Part shown: positions 1 to 7,343 of the stretch, piece after piece | How positions within the stretch are numbered: the first letter of the stretch is position 1 | Layout: each line of letters begins with the position of its first letter | Source of the DNA: an uncultured beta proteobacterium | GTDB lineage: Bacteria; Pseudomonadota; Gammaproteobacteria; Burkholderiales; Burkholderiaceae_C | NCBI GenBank assembly: GCA_903920405.1 | Contig: CAIXMC010000274.1 | Location: 1-12,190, forward strand | Direction of reading: 5' to 3' | Length of the DNA: 12,190 nt | Notes under the pieces: generated by a model | What the model was told of the DNA's origin: nothing | Seen by the model: only the letters and a program-made list of their open reading frames with translations | Database searches by the model: none | Translations under genes and position numbers: made by a program

Positions 1-179
1 CCACTTCCCACTTCCCACTTCCCACTTCCCACTTCCCACTTCCCACTTCCCACTTCCCACTTCCCACTTCCCACTTCCCACTTCCCACTTCCCATTTCCC
101 ATTTCCCATTTCCCATTTCCCATTTCCCACTTCCCACTTCCCACTTCCCACTTCCCATTTCCCATTTCCCACTTCCCAT
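1..179. repeat. Heptanucleotide tandem repeat array (25 units, continues off the left edge)
   Basis: From position 3 to 177 the sequence is 25 perfect 7-bp units of two kinds, ACTTCCC and ATTTCCC, with no other substitution or indel. The order is 13 C-type, 5 T-type, 4 C-type, 2 T-type and 1 C-type. The block pattern suggests growth by slippage or unequal exchange of multi-unit blocks. It lies just downstream of alaS, after its probable terminator. The minus strand reads GGG every seven bases. No spacers are present, so it is not CRISPR. Its left boundary is outside the window. Confidence 0.97.
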
Positions 180-186
180 CTGATCA

Positions 187-214
187 ATAAAAATATCGGC
201 TTTAGGTTAAAGCC
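187..214 (-). terminator. Probable intrinsic terminator of the ridA-alaS unit
   Basis: On the minus strand GGCTTTA-ACC-TAAAGCC forms a perfect 7-bp stem with a 3-nt loop (plus positions 198-214). It overlaps the alaS stop codon at 207-209. It is followed at once by a T-rich run, GATATTTTTATTG (197 downwards). This is the standard layout of a Rho-independent terminator, although the stem has only three G-C pairs. It separates alaS from the heptamer array. Confidence 0.65.
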
Positions 215-2846
215 TGTGCAGCACCCACCCCGCCACGCTACCTAATGCCGCCTTGAGCTTGCCAGGGTCCGTTCCCCCCGCCATGGCCATGTCAGGCTTG
301 CCGCCGCCTTTGCCGCCCACTTGTGCTGCCACAAAATTCACCAGTTCGCCTGCGCTGATTTTGGCTGTGGTGTTGGGGGTGACGCCCACTGCCAATTGCA
401 CTTTGTCACCCTTGATGACACCTAGCACAATGATGGCGGTTTTAAGCTGGTCTTTGAACCGCGCAACGGTGTCGCGAAGTGTTGGAATATCGGCATTTTC
501 CATTTGGGCAACGAGCAGTTTGACACCCTGAATGTCTTGCACTTGATTCAATAAATCATCGCTTTGCGAACTGCTGTGCCTGGCTTTGAGGGTGGATACT
601 TCTTTTTCAAGGACTTTGATGCGTTCCTGCATCGACACTATCCGTTCGACAAGCGCTGTGACTGGCGTTTTCAGAATATTTGCTGCTTGGCTGATTGTGC
701 TTTCAAGATGTTGCAGATAGTTCAGGGCATAAACACCCGTCACAGCCTCAATGCGCCGAACGCCTGAAGCCACGCCGCTTTGGGCGACCACTTTGAACAG
801 GCCGATGTCGCCCGTTCGTTTCACATGGGTGCCGCCGCAGAGTTCGCGGCTTTGGCCAATGTCAAGGACGCGCACATGCTCACCGTATTTTTCGCCAAAC
901 AGCATCATGGCACCTGTTTTTTGCGCAGATTCCATGTCCATGACGCATGCGTTTGTGACGGTGTTGGCCAAAATTTCGGCATTGACACAGGCTTCCATCT
1001 CAATTATTTCTGCATCGGTGATGGGCGCGTTGTGGGTAAAGTCAAAGCGGGTGCGACTTTCATTGACCAGGCTGCCTTTTTGCTGCACATGGCTGCCCAA
1101 TACGTCACGCAGTGCGCGGTGCATCAGGTGGGTGGCCGAATGGTTGCGCTCGGTCGCACCACGCTGCGTTGCATTCACATGGGCGGTCACACTATCGCCC
1201 ATCTTCAGTACACCCGACTTGAGCACGCCGTGGTGCGCCCACACATCGGCCTTGACTTTTTGGGTGTCGGTTACGTCGAACAGTGCCAAGTCAGAAAAAA
1301 TGGCACCTGCATCGCCCACCTGCCCTCCGCTTTCGCCATAAAACGGTGTGGTAGCCAAAATGACCACGCCTTGTTGACCCTCCTTTAGAGTTAGAGTGCT
1401 AACGCTGATGCCATCTGCGTAGAGTGCTATTATTTCTGTAGTTACTGTCAATTGCTCGTAGCCCACAAATTGGCTGCCCGGGCCGCTGTAGTCCAGTGTC
1501 TTGTCCATTTTGAACTTGCCTGCTGCACGCGCTTTTGATTTTTGTTGTTCCATGGCGACGGCAAAACCCGCTTCATCAACCGTCAGACCCCGCTCACGGC
1601 ACACATCTGCTGACAAGTCGAGCGGAAAGCCGTAAGTGTCATGCAGTTTGAAGGCAACATCGCCGGGCAGCACCTTCACCTCCCCGGCAAGAGCTTCATC
1701 CAAAATCTGAAGACCTGTGTCAAGCGTCTCAAAAAACCGCTCTTCTTCGACCCTCAAAACGTCCATGATGCGATCAGCCTGTGCTGCCAACGAGGGGTAA
1801 GTGGACCCCATTAGCGCCACAAGATCAGGCACCAACTTATGAAAAAAAGGTGTTTTTTGACCTAATTTGTAGCCGTGGCGAATGGCGCGGCGAACAATGC
1901 GACGCTGCACATAACCACGCCCTTCGTTAGCAGGCAAGACACCGTCACTCACCAAAAAAGCTGTGGCGCGAATATGGTCGGCAATGACTTTGAGCGAGTT
2001 GTGATGTAAATCTGTGCAATGGGTTTCACGTGCAGCAGCCTTGATCAGCACATCAAACAAGTCAATTTCGTAGTTGCTATGAACGTTTTGCAAAATGGCA
2101 GCCAGGCGTTCCAGCCCCAAACCCGTATCGACGCAAGGCGCAGGTAAAGGTTGAAGCGTTCCATCGCTTTGCATGTCAAACTGCATGAACACGTTGTTCC
2201 AGATTTCAATGTAGCGGTCGCCGTCTTGATCAGGGCTGCCCGGCGGGCCACCGAGAACATCTGGGCCGTGGTCGAAAAAAATTTCACTGCACGGGCCACA
2301 AGGGCCGGTGTCGGCCATCATCCAGAAATTGTCAGAGGCATACTTTGCGCCTTTGTTGTCACCAATGCGAACCACACGCTCATGGGGCAGGCCGATGGTT
2401 TGGGTCCAGATGGCGTAGGCCTCGTCGTCATCAATATAAACCGTAGCCCATAGCTTGTCTGCTGGCAATTGATAGACCTGTGTGAGCAGTTCCCACGCCC
2501 ATTGCAGGGCTTCTCGCTTGAAATAATCGCCAAAGCTCCAGTTGCCCAGCATCTCGAAAAACGTGTGGTGACGTGCGGTGTAGCCCACGTTTTCGAGGTC
2601 ATTGTGTTTGCCTCCTGCGCGCAAACAGGCTTGTACGGACGCTGCACGAACATAGCTGCGCTGGTCTGTACCCAAAAACACATCCTTGAACTGCACCATG
2701 CCGGAGTTGGTGAACATCAGCGTGGGGTCATTACCGGGCACCAGCGGGCTACTTTGCACCACCGTATGGCCTTTGGAGGCGAAGAAGTCGAGAAAGGTTT
2801 TGCGAATGCCAGCGACAGTGGCACAAGTGTTGGAGGATGAGGTCAT
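207..2846 (-). CDS. alaS: Alanyl-tRNA synthetase
   Basis: Charges tRNA-Ala with alanine in the cytoplasm and hydrolyses mischarged Ser- and Gly-tRNA-Ala. The 879-residue length is normal for bacterial AlaRS. The class II catalytic domain is at about residues 10-260, beginning with the typical [10 protein letters not shown], then [10 protein letters not shown] and [13 protein letters not shown]. The editing domain shows its zinc motif as HSATH (H569, H573) and CGGTH (C670, H674). A coiled region lies near 735-775, and the C-terminal C-Ala domain carries the glycine-rich [15 protein letters not shown] at 844-858. The ATG start at 2846 fits the family N-terminus and no other start is near. Oddly there is no Shine-Dalgarno sequence: five TGGAA units abut the start codon. 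Residues 469-484 coincide with a copy of the 48-bp element described below. Lies 30 bp after ridA and is probably co-transcribed. Confidence 0.99.
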   Translation of the reverse strand: MTSSSNTCATVAGIRKTFLDFFASKGHTVVQSSPLVPGNDPTLMFTNSGMVQFKDVFLGTDQRSYVRAASVQACLRAGGKHNDLENVGYTARHHTFFEMLGNWSFGDYFKREALQWAWELLTQVYQLPADKLWATVYIDDDEAYAIWTQTIGLPHERVVRIGDNKGAKYASDNFWMMADTGPCGPCSEIFFDHGPDVLGGPPGSPDQDGDRYIEIWNNVFMQFDMQSDGTLQPLPAPCVDTGLGLERLAAILQNVHSNYEIDLFDVLIKAAARETHCTDLHHNSLKVIADHIRATAFLVSDGVLPANEGRGYVQRRIVRRAIRHGYKLGQKTPFFHKLVPDLVALMGSTYPSLAAQADRIMDVLRVEEERFFETLDTGLQILDEALAGEVKVLPGDVAFKLHDTYGFPLDLSADVCRERGLTVDEAGFAVAMEQQKSKARAAGKFKMDKTLDYSGPGSQFVGYEQLTVTTEIIALYADGISVSTLTLKEGQQGVVILATTPFYGESGGQVGDAGAIFSDLALFDVTDTQKVKADVWAHHGVLKSGVLKMGDSVTAHVNATQRGATERNHSATHLMHRALRDVLGSHVQQKGSLVNESRTRFDFTHNAPITDAEIIEMEACVNAEILANTVTNACVMDMESAQKTGAMMLFGEKYGEHVRVLDIGQSRELCGGTHVKRTGDIGLFKVVAQSGVASGVRRIEAVTGVYALNYLQHLESTISQAANILKTPVTALVERIVSMQERIKVLEKEVSTLKARHSSSQSDDLLNQVQDIQGVKLLVAQMENADIPTLRDTVARFKDQLKTAIIVLGVIKGDKVQLAVGVTPNTTAKISAGELVNFVAAQVGGKGGGKPDMAMAGGTDPGKLKAALGSVAGWVLHRL
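1395..1442 (-). repeat. 48-bp interspersed element, copy C, inside alaS
   Basis: Reading the minus strand from 1442, these 48 bases align without gaps to the copies at 3369-3416 (28 of 48 identical, hand count), 8453-8500 (27) and 6216-6263 (24). It starts exactly on codon 469 of alaS and is translated as [16 protein letters not shown]. It uses ATA twice in a row, and the next codons include CTA twice, which look unusual beside the rest of the gene. Against this, ALY-DG is typical of AlaRS at this point, so the match could be partial or coincidental. It is the least certain of the four copies. Confidence 0.45.
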
Positions 2847-2870
2847 GGAATGGAATGGAATGGAATGGAA
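2846..2870. repeat. Pentanucleotide microsatellite (TGGAA x5) abutting the alaS start codon
   Basis: Five perfect TGGAA units on the plus strand (TTCCA on the coding strand). The last base of the array, read in coding direction, is the A of the alaS ATG. The array fills almost all of the 30-bp gap between ridA (stop at 2877-2879) and alaS and occupies the place where a ribosome-binding site would be. The coding strand here is pyrimidine-rich and has no AGGAGG-like stretch. Confidence 0.95.
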
Positions 2871-2876
2871 AATGGG

Positions 2877-3335
2877 TCAAGCGACTTCGGCAATCATTTC
2901 AATTTCAACACACGCACCCAAAGGGATTTGCGCCACGCCAAAAGCGCTGCGGGCGTGGGTACCTTTGTCTGCGCCAAAGACTTGAAGCATTAGCTCGCTT
3001 GCACCGTTGGTGACCAAATGTTGCTCAACAAAATCAGCCGTGGAGTTCACCAGCGACATCAGCTTGACAATGCGCCTGACACGATTCAAGTCTCCCACTG
3101 CGGTGTTCAAAGTTCCCAAAAGGTCAATGGCGATAGAACGAGCTGCCGCCTGCCCTTCATGTGTATTAATATTTTTACCCAACTGCCCTGTCCAGGGTTT
3201 TCCCTCTTTTCGAGCAATATGGCCGCTTAAAAACACCAGTTTGCCACTTTGCACAAACGGCACATAGGCAGCTACAGGAACGCTCACCGGTGGCAATACG
3301 ATGCCAAGTTCGGTCAGTCGGGTGTAAATGCTCAT
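2877..3335 (-). CDS. RidA/YjgF-family protein (probable enamine/imine deaminase)
   Basis: A 152-residue member of the longer branch of the RidA (YjgF/YER057c/UK114) family, annotated in many genomes as endoribonuclease L-PSP. Classical RidA hydrolyses reactive 2-aminoacrylate and related enamines made by PLP enzymes such as threonine dehydratase. The family signature is seen at the C-terminus as HARSAFGVAQIPLGACVEIE: R129 corresponds to the substrate carboxylate-binding Arg of E. coli RidA (R105), and E144, 15 residues on, to its E120. LVFLSGHI at 33-40 is the usual first beta strand. The ATG at 3335 follows GTGGGAAA, a weak Shine-Dalgarno. It ends 30 bp before alaS, so the two are likely one transcript. 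The substrate of this subfamily is not established and the label deaminase is by family only. Confidence 0.9.
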   Translation of the reverse strand: MSIYTRLTELGIVLPPVSVPVAAYVPFVQSGKLVFLSGHIARKEGKPWTGQLGKNINTHEGQAAARSIAIDLLGTLNTAVGDLNRVRRIVKLMSLVNSTADFVEQHLVTNGASELMLQVFGADKGTHARSAFGVAQIPLGACVEIEMIAEVA

Positions 3336-3368
3336 GTGAATTTCCCACTAAAATTAATGATGAAAAGT

Positions 3369-3416
3369 GGCTGTAACGCCCGTCCAATAAGCATAGTCAG
3401 CTACTAATTTGATAGT
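3369..3416 (-). repeat. 48-bp interspersed element, copy A, in the ridA leader
   Basis: Lies between the end of fapA (3446) and the start of ridA (3335). On the minus strand it begins ACTATCAAATTAGTAGCTG and ends ACGGGCGTTACAGCC. It aligns without gaps to copy B (29 of 48 identical, including a shared ACGGGCGTTA) and copy D (28 of 48). A further GCTTC is shared with copy B nine bases before the element. The frame-0 translation would be TIKLVADYAYWTGVTA, with no stop. It could carry or interrupt the ridA promoter; I see no convincing -35/-10 pair nearby. Confidence 0.8.
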
Positions 3417-3445
3417 TGTAGAAGCGGCTTGGGATATGATCAACA

Positions 3446-5422
3446 TCAAGTGCTGTATTTCCATTCCAGGCTGCCATGATCATCAGAGTAAATGCACCAG
3501 CGTGCATTAACTCGAGTACGCAGGAGATTGTGCAATTCCTTACCTGCTACGCCTTCAAAATGGGCCTCACCGTTTTGTGTGTGGATTTGTTGCACCACGG
3601 TGCTGCCGACGATCTTGGCAATTTTACATACCATGCCTTCAGACAGGGCGTTGTGCGCACTTATGAAATTTTCATGTTTTTTGCGCTTGGCAACCAGAGA
3701 TACATGCAGTTCGTCTTTTTCGGCCATGAGTTTTTCCATCAGTTTGATCGACGGTTGATGCCGTTTTTGCATCTGACGCAAATTCTGTTCCTGCGCAGAA
3801 GTCAATTCGAGTTTTTTTGATTGAACCATCTCTTTAATGGCCAGAAACCTGGAAAAATCCTGATCTGACTTGACCTTGTTCATGGCCGCAAGTGTTGCAT
3901 CCATCAGCCCCTGAACTTCCGTTACAGCTTCCTTCAATTTTGCGTTTCGGCGGTTGAACTCCTCAGGGTCAGGAACGGCCATCGACACCATGGTGGCATC
4001 GTCTTTGCGAACATCTGACATGCGAATGATGGCTGACCTTGCAGCGATGGAGCATCCCTGAGACCAATCCATGTACAACTCTTTTGCCACAATGTCACAG
4101 TTGATGGCATGACCAATGGTGACCGTTTGGCCGAAAATCATGCAGTTCTCGGCATACTTGACTTCAACGCTTCCGTTTTTTGATTCAATGGCGGCGTTGG
4201 AGGCCCGTCTCCGTATGACGATGCTGCCGCCATAGCTCCTGGCGCTGCCACCCACCAAGCTATCTTCCATCACAATGCGTCCACCGTACGAGATCAACGA
4301 TCCATAGACCGCTGACGTGAACTTCATGTTCTTTCCTTCTACCAGCCGACCTTCCTGAACTTCTCCGTGCTCAATAAACTCTTCAACGGTCAACGAAAGG
4401 TCGCCGGTTGTTTTGGTGCTAATGCCTTCGCTGTTCTCAATTTTGAGGGTGACAGATATCAGGTTCGATTGCACATCGATAGCCAGAAAACCATCGGCAA
4501 CAGCCACAATGAACTGAATGCCATCAATCAGTTCGATCTTTGTTCCTGGGCCTGAAATTCGTTCAAAATCAATATCCTTGGGTATCTCTGGATGGACAAC
4601 CTCGCCGGTGACCTTGTAGCCTGGTTTGCCAAATTGTCGAGGTATTTTGCTAACCACCTTTTGATCTTTGAGAATTTGGGGAAACCGGTTCTTGAAACGT
4701 CGCAAATCAGCGATGCCCGCCCTGATCATGGGAGAGTCGTCACGGTGAAGTTCTTCGTATTCTTCCTTTAACTCAGCGTCACGCCCAGGCGTGGGTACGA
4801 GTTGGGTGGCAATCACTGCACGAACCATTTTGGTCAGTGCGATTCCGGTTTCAACGGCTTTCACGTCCATGCCAAAGCGCACACCCTTGCACCACATGTC
4901 CGTCACGAACTCATCAAAATCAAGTTGGGTTGGCTGAGTGCGGATTTGTTCATCGTAACCCAAAATCGTGACCACGCCATATTTATCGGTATCCCCGTAA
5001 ATGGGATTACGGTAATGGTGTTCAAAAAAAACGGGTTCAAACATGTACTCGGCGCGTGCGCCGCCGTCCATTAACCGAACCTCCTTGTACAGTGCCCTGC
5101 GTTCAGGCACAAAGGCCACGATTTTCCTGGCCAGCAGGATGAAGCCGTCTTGCTTCACCAGAGGCTCGACTGGGTAAGCCAGGTTTTGAAACAACGGGTA
5201 ATCCAATCCACAAAACCGCCAACCCTGCGCAAACAGATGATCCACAAAGGTTCGGAAGTTACGGTCTGAAGTGACCAACGAAGGATTCACAAAAACGCCA
5301 TCCTGACGGCTTTGAATGAATGAAGGCAGAGTCGGCAATGGAGGATCAGATATCACATCCAAAGTGTTCGGCAAAATACGATAGACCTGCATATCAGAAG
5401 GCGTGTGTGGTACGTTGGACAT
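3446..5422 (-). CDS. FapA/DUF342 family protein
   Basis: A 658-residue soluble protein related to FapA (DUF342, named for flagellar assembly in Vibrio). No signal peptide or membrane segment is visible. Numbering from the chosen start, an N-terminal region (about 1-210) precedes the conserved DUF342 part, with KPGYKVTGEVV near 266 and DGIQFIVAVADGFL near 300. A glycine-rich repetitive beta stretch follows at about 365-470 (SAVYGSLISYGG, GGSARSYGGSIVI). A charged helical region at about 485-590 probably forms a coiled coil. The ATG at 5422 is chosen because it follows amiC by only 16 bp and has GGTAAGAGA upstream. A longer reading frame back to a TTG at 5491 would overlap amiC by 53 bp. Last gene of the tsaE-amiC group. 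No flagellar, pilus or chemotaxis genes are nearby, so its role is unknown; a part in motility or cell-envelope control is only a guess. Confidence 0.88.
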   Translation of the reverse strand: MSNVPHTPSDMQVYRILPNTLDVISDPPLPTLPSFIQSRQDGVFVNPSLVTSDRNFRTFVDHLFAQGWRFCGLDYPLFQNLAYPVEPLVKQDGFILLARKIVAFVPERRALYKEVRLMDGGARAEYMFEPVFFEHHYRNPIYGDTDKYGVVTILGYDEQIRTQPTQLDFDEFVTDMWCKGVRFGMDVKAVETGIALTKMVRAVIATQLVPTPGRDAELKEEYEELHRDDSPMIRAGIADLRRFKNRFPQILKDQKVVSKIPRQFGKPGYKVTGEVVHPEIPKDIDFERISGPGTKIELIDGIQFIVAVADGFLAIDVQSNLISVTLKIENSEGISTKTTGDLSLTVEEFIEHGEVQEGRLVEGKNMKFTSAVYGSLISYGGRIVMEDSLVGGSARSYGGSIVIRRRASNAAIESKNGSVEVKYAENCMIFGQTVTIGHAINCDIVAKELYMDWSQGCSIAARSAIIRMSDVRKDDATMVSMAVPDPEEFNRRNAKLKEAVTEVQGLMDATLAAMNKVKSDQDFSRFLAIKEMVQSKKLELTSAQEQNLRQMQKRHQPSIKLMEKLMAEKDELHVSLVAKRKKHENFISAHNALSEGMVCKIAKIVGSTVVQQIHTQNGEAHFEGVAGKELHNLLRTRVNARWCIYSDDHGSLEWKYST

Positions 5423-5438
5423 TTCTGTATCTCTTACC

Positions 5439-6836
5439 TTACGTCGATCTGTCGCGTGCCAAGGGTGGGTTTTTGGCAAAGTAGCCTTCAATGCCGCGCA
5501 TTAACGCATGGGTCAGTTGTTCCTGATAGTCATCGCTGTTGAGTTTGGCTTCTTCCTCTGGGTTACTGATGAAAGCAGCTTCGACAAGCACGCTTGGAAT
5601 GTCTGGCGCCCTGAGCACCAAAAATCCAGCCTGCTCTACCTTGGGTTTATGCAGCTTGCCAACTTTGCCCATTTCTCCCAACATGGTATTGCCTAATTGC
5701 AAACTGTCCTTGATTTGCGCTGTAGTGCTCATGTCTAGCAAGGTTCGTGTAATTTGTATATCTTTGGCTTGGACGTTCAGTCCGCCGATCACATCAGCTT
5801 TGTTTTCCTGGGTTGCCATCCAGCGTGCTGTTGTGCTGGATGCACCGCGTTGGCTGAGTGCAAACACGCTGGCACCTTGCGGGCGCTGGGTAAAAAATGC
5901 GTCGGCATGCAAACTGATAAAAAGGTCAGCCTGCACCCTGCGAGCTTTATTGACGCGCGTATGCAGCGGTACAAAATAATCGGCATCGCGTGTTAAGTAG
6001 GCGCGCATGGCATTGCCGTTCACCGTAGTGGCGTTGACGCGCTCACGCAGCCTGTGTGCCAGACGCAACACGACATCTTTTTCAAGCGTACCACTTGGCC
6101 CGATAGCTCCCGGGTCTTCGCCACCATGGCCTGCATCAATGGCGATGATGATGAGTCGATTTGTGACGGATGCTGCCTGGGTCTTGACAATCTGTAAATT
6201 TTGAGTATCTTTTTGGGCGCTAACGCCCGTGGTTGTAGCGCGACTAGCTATCAAGTTAATAGCATCTGAAGCAGGAATGGAGGCCACCTTCGGACGAAAA
6301 GTGTTGGACTGAAACTTCGTTTTTTGCACAATCAATTCGCCCAGGGGGTCAGTAGGTGCGGATGTACGCTTGCCAACGCTGTCTTTGATGCGATCGTTAA
6401 TCAAGGCGGCCAATGGATCAGGCGTTTGAAGGGGATAGAGGTCAAACACCAACCTGTGCTGGTATGCGGCCACTGGTGGCAACGTGAAGACTTGAGGTGC
6501 AATGGGCTGTTTGAGGTCCACCACCAATCGAACCACATCAGGGCCAAATTGCCCTACCCGAATGCCGTTGATGGTGGGATCGGTCGGCCCCACTTTGGCC
6601 ACCAGTTCTTTCAAGGCGGCATTGAGCGTAATACCTTTGACATCGACAGCCAAACGTGGCGGGTTGGGAACAAAATTTTGCACAAAGGTCATGGGTGCGT
6701 CAGATTCGATGGTCACGCGAGAATAGTCGTCAGACGGCCACACACGAACCGCCACAATCGCGGCACCGCGTGCCAGTTGCTGTGTGCCTAGCAATAGAAC
6801 CAAAGCACCCTGTTGTAGAAAATTGCGTCGATTCAT
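5439..6836 (-). CDS. amiC: N-acetylmuramoyl-L-alanine amidase, AmiC type, Tat-exported
   Basis: Cleaves the amide bond between N-acetylmuramic acid and the stem peptide of peptidoglycan, chiefly in daughter-cell separation, in the periplasm. The 465-residue protein starts MNRRNFLQQGALVLLLG, a twin-arginine signal (R3 R4, F6 L7, hydrophobic core to about 17), cut probably after about residue 25. An AMIN domain (about 28-135) targets it to the septum. A linker of about 135-225 follows, then the Amidase_3 zinc domain: IDAGHGGED (H237), E252, SLHAD (H310) as zinc ligands and VLVEAAF (E419) as catalytic Glu. All key residues are present. The start ATG overlaps the tsaE stop as ATGA (6833-6836) and lacks a clear Shine-Dalgarno, so translation is likely coupled. 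Linker residues 192-207 are encoded by a copy of the 48-bp element. Confidence 0.97.
   Translation of the reverse strand: MNRRNFLQQGALVLLLGTQQLARGAAIVAVRVWPSDDYSRVTIESDAPMTFVQNFVPNPPRLAVDVKGITLNAALKELVAKVGPTDPTINGIRVGQFGPDVVRLVVDLKQPIAPQVFTLPPVAAYQHRLVFDLYPLQTPDPLAALINDRIKDSVGKRTSAPTDPLGELIVQKTKFQSNTFRPKVASIPASDAINLIASRATTTGVSAQKDTQNLQIVKTQAASVTNRLIIIAIDAGHGGEDPGAIGPSGTLEKDVVLRLAHRLRERVNATTVNGNAMRAYLTRDADYFVPLHTRVNKARRVQADLFISLHADAFFTQRPQGASVFALSQRGASSTTARWMATQENKADVIGGLNVQAKDIQITRTLLDMSTTAQIKDSLQLGNTMLGEMGKVGKLHKPKVEQAGFLVLRAPDIPSVLVEAAFISNPEEEAKLNSDDYQEQLTHALMRGIEGYFAKNPPLARDRST
6216..6263 (-). repeat. 48-bp interspersed element, copy B, inside the amiC linker
   Basis: Minus strand from 6263: begins GCTATTAACTTGATAGCTAG and ends ACGGGCGTTAGCGCC. 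It matches copies A and D at 29 of 48 positions each, without gaps. It starts exactly at codon 192 of amiC and encodes AINLIASRATTTGVSA in the non-conserved linker between the AMIN and amidase domains. Its length of 16 codons keeps the frame. The 3' part GGGCG-TTAG-CGCCC is a perfect 5-bp hairpin. Confidence 0.85.
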
Positions 6837-7327
6837 GATATGACAGCACAGGCTTGCAGTAAGGTCATTCCCACATCTGTGTTGGCCGTGAACGTGACCT
6901 GCCGCGCATTTTCATCCACCACATAAAGATACACCACCAAGTCAGACAGAGGTAAACAGGGCGCAGCTTTGTCCGGCCATTCGACCAATTTGAGGCCAGC
7001 ATTGGCAAAAATATCACGAAAGCCGGCCTCTTCCCACTCGCGAGGGTCATGAAACCTGTAAAAGTCAAAGTGCCAAATGTCAAGCGTGGGTAACTCATAC
7101 GGTTCGACCACGGCATACGTTGGGCTTTTGACACGTCCTTGCACCCCGAGCGCGTGCAGAAGATAGCGAACCAGCGTGGTTTTTCCTGCCCCCAAGTCAC
7201 CTTGCAATGCGATAAAGGCATGACGCAATGTAGGTTGTGCGGCCAATGTAACGGCAAACTGCTGCGTTGCCTGCTCATCATGCCACACGGCGGTTAAAAC
7301 CCTATCAACAGTTTGGGAACTCATCAT
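6833..7327 (-). CDS. tsaE: tRNA threonylcarbamoyladenosine biosynthesis ATPase TsaE
   Basis: P-loop ATPase that works with TsaB and TsaD to attach threonylcarbamoyl to A37 of ANN-decoding tRNAs (t6A). The length of 164 residues is typical. The Walker A motif is GDLGAGKTT (43-51). It is followed by the family-specific KSPTYAVVEPY (67-77), HFDFYRF (86-92) and LVEWPDKA (114-121). Two ATGs are adjacent, 7327 and 7324, and the sequence does not decide between them. No Shine-Dalgarno is visible before either. First gene of the group tsaE-amiC-fapA, with a 4-bp overlap with amiC. It diverges from queG, another tRNA-modification gene, across only 16 bp. The partners tsaB and tsaD are not in the window. 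Confidence 0.97.
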   Translation of the reverse strand: MMSSQTVDRVLTAVWHDEQATQQFAVTLAAQPTLRHAFIALQGDLGAGKTTLVRYLLHALGVQGRVKSPTYAVVEPYELPTLDIWHFDFYRFHDPREWEEAGFRDIFANAGLKLVEWPDKAAPCLPLSDLVVYLYVVDENARQVTFTANTDVGMTLLQACAVIS

Positions 7328-7343
7328 TTTTTAAAATAAGCAG
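7328..7343. promoter_or_regulatory. 16-bp divergent gap between tsaE and queG
   Basis: The whole gap is an A+T-rich TTTTTAAAATAAGCAG. TAAAAT at 7332-7337 could serve as a -10 box for queG, and its complement TATTTT lies suitably for tsaE. No matching -35 box is evident, and neither gene has a good Shine-Dalgarno sequence. Promoter elements for each gene must lie largely inside the coding sequence of the other, or the transcripts have very short leaders. This is an inference from spacing. Confidence 0.35.

Noticed and set aside
1..179. Possible CRISPR array
   Set aside because: Pure 7-bp tandem units with no spacers and no cas genes in the window.
780..1388. Open frame of about 200 codons antisense to alaS
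   Set aside because: The protein has low-plausibility composition, no recognisable domain and no ribosome-binding site, and it lies wholly inside alaS.
1394..1402. GAGTGCTAA, an exact half-site of the CIRCE operator bound by HrcA
   Set aside because: The inverted partner TTAGCACTC nine bases away is absent, and the site lies in the middle of alaS. A direct repeat TAGAGTGCTA (1392-1401, 1420-1429) explains the local look better.
4420..4440. GGTGCTAATGCC in fapA as a fifth copy of the 48-bp element
   Set aside because: Likeness stops after about 15 bases and the TAGC core at the expected distance is missing.
5423..5491. Longer N-terminus for the FapA-family protein from a TTG at 5491
   Set aside because: It would overlap amiC by 53 bp and add an unlike basic segment. 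The ATG at 5422 has better spacing and an upstream purine-rich stretch.
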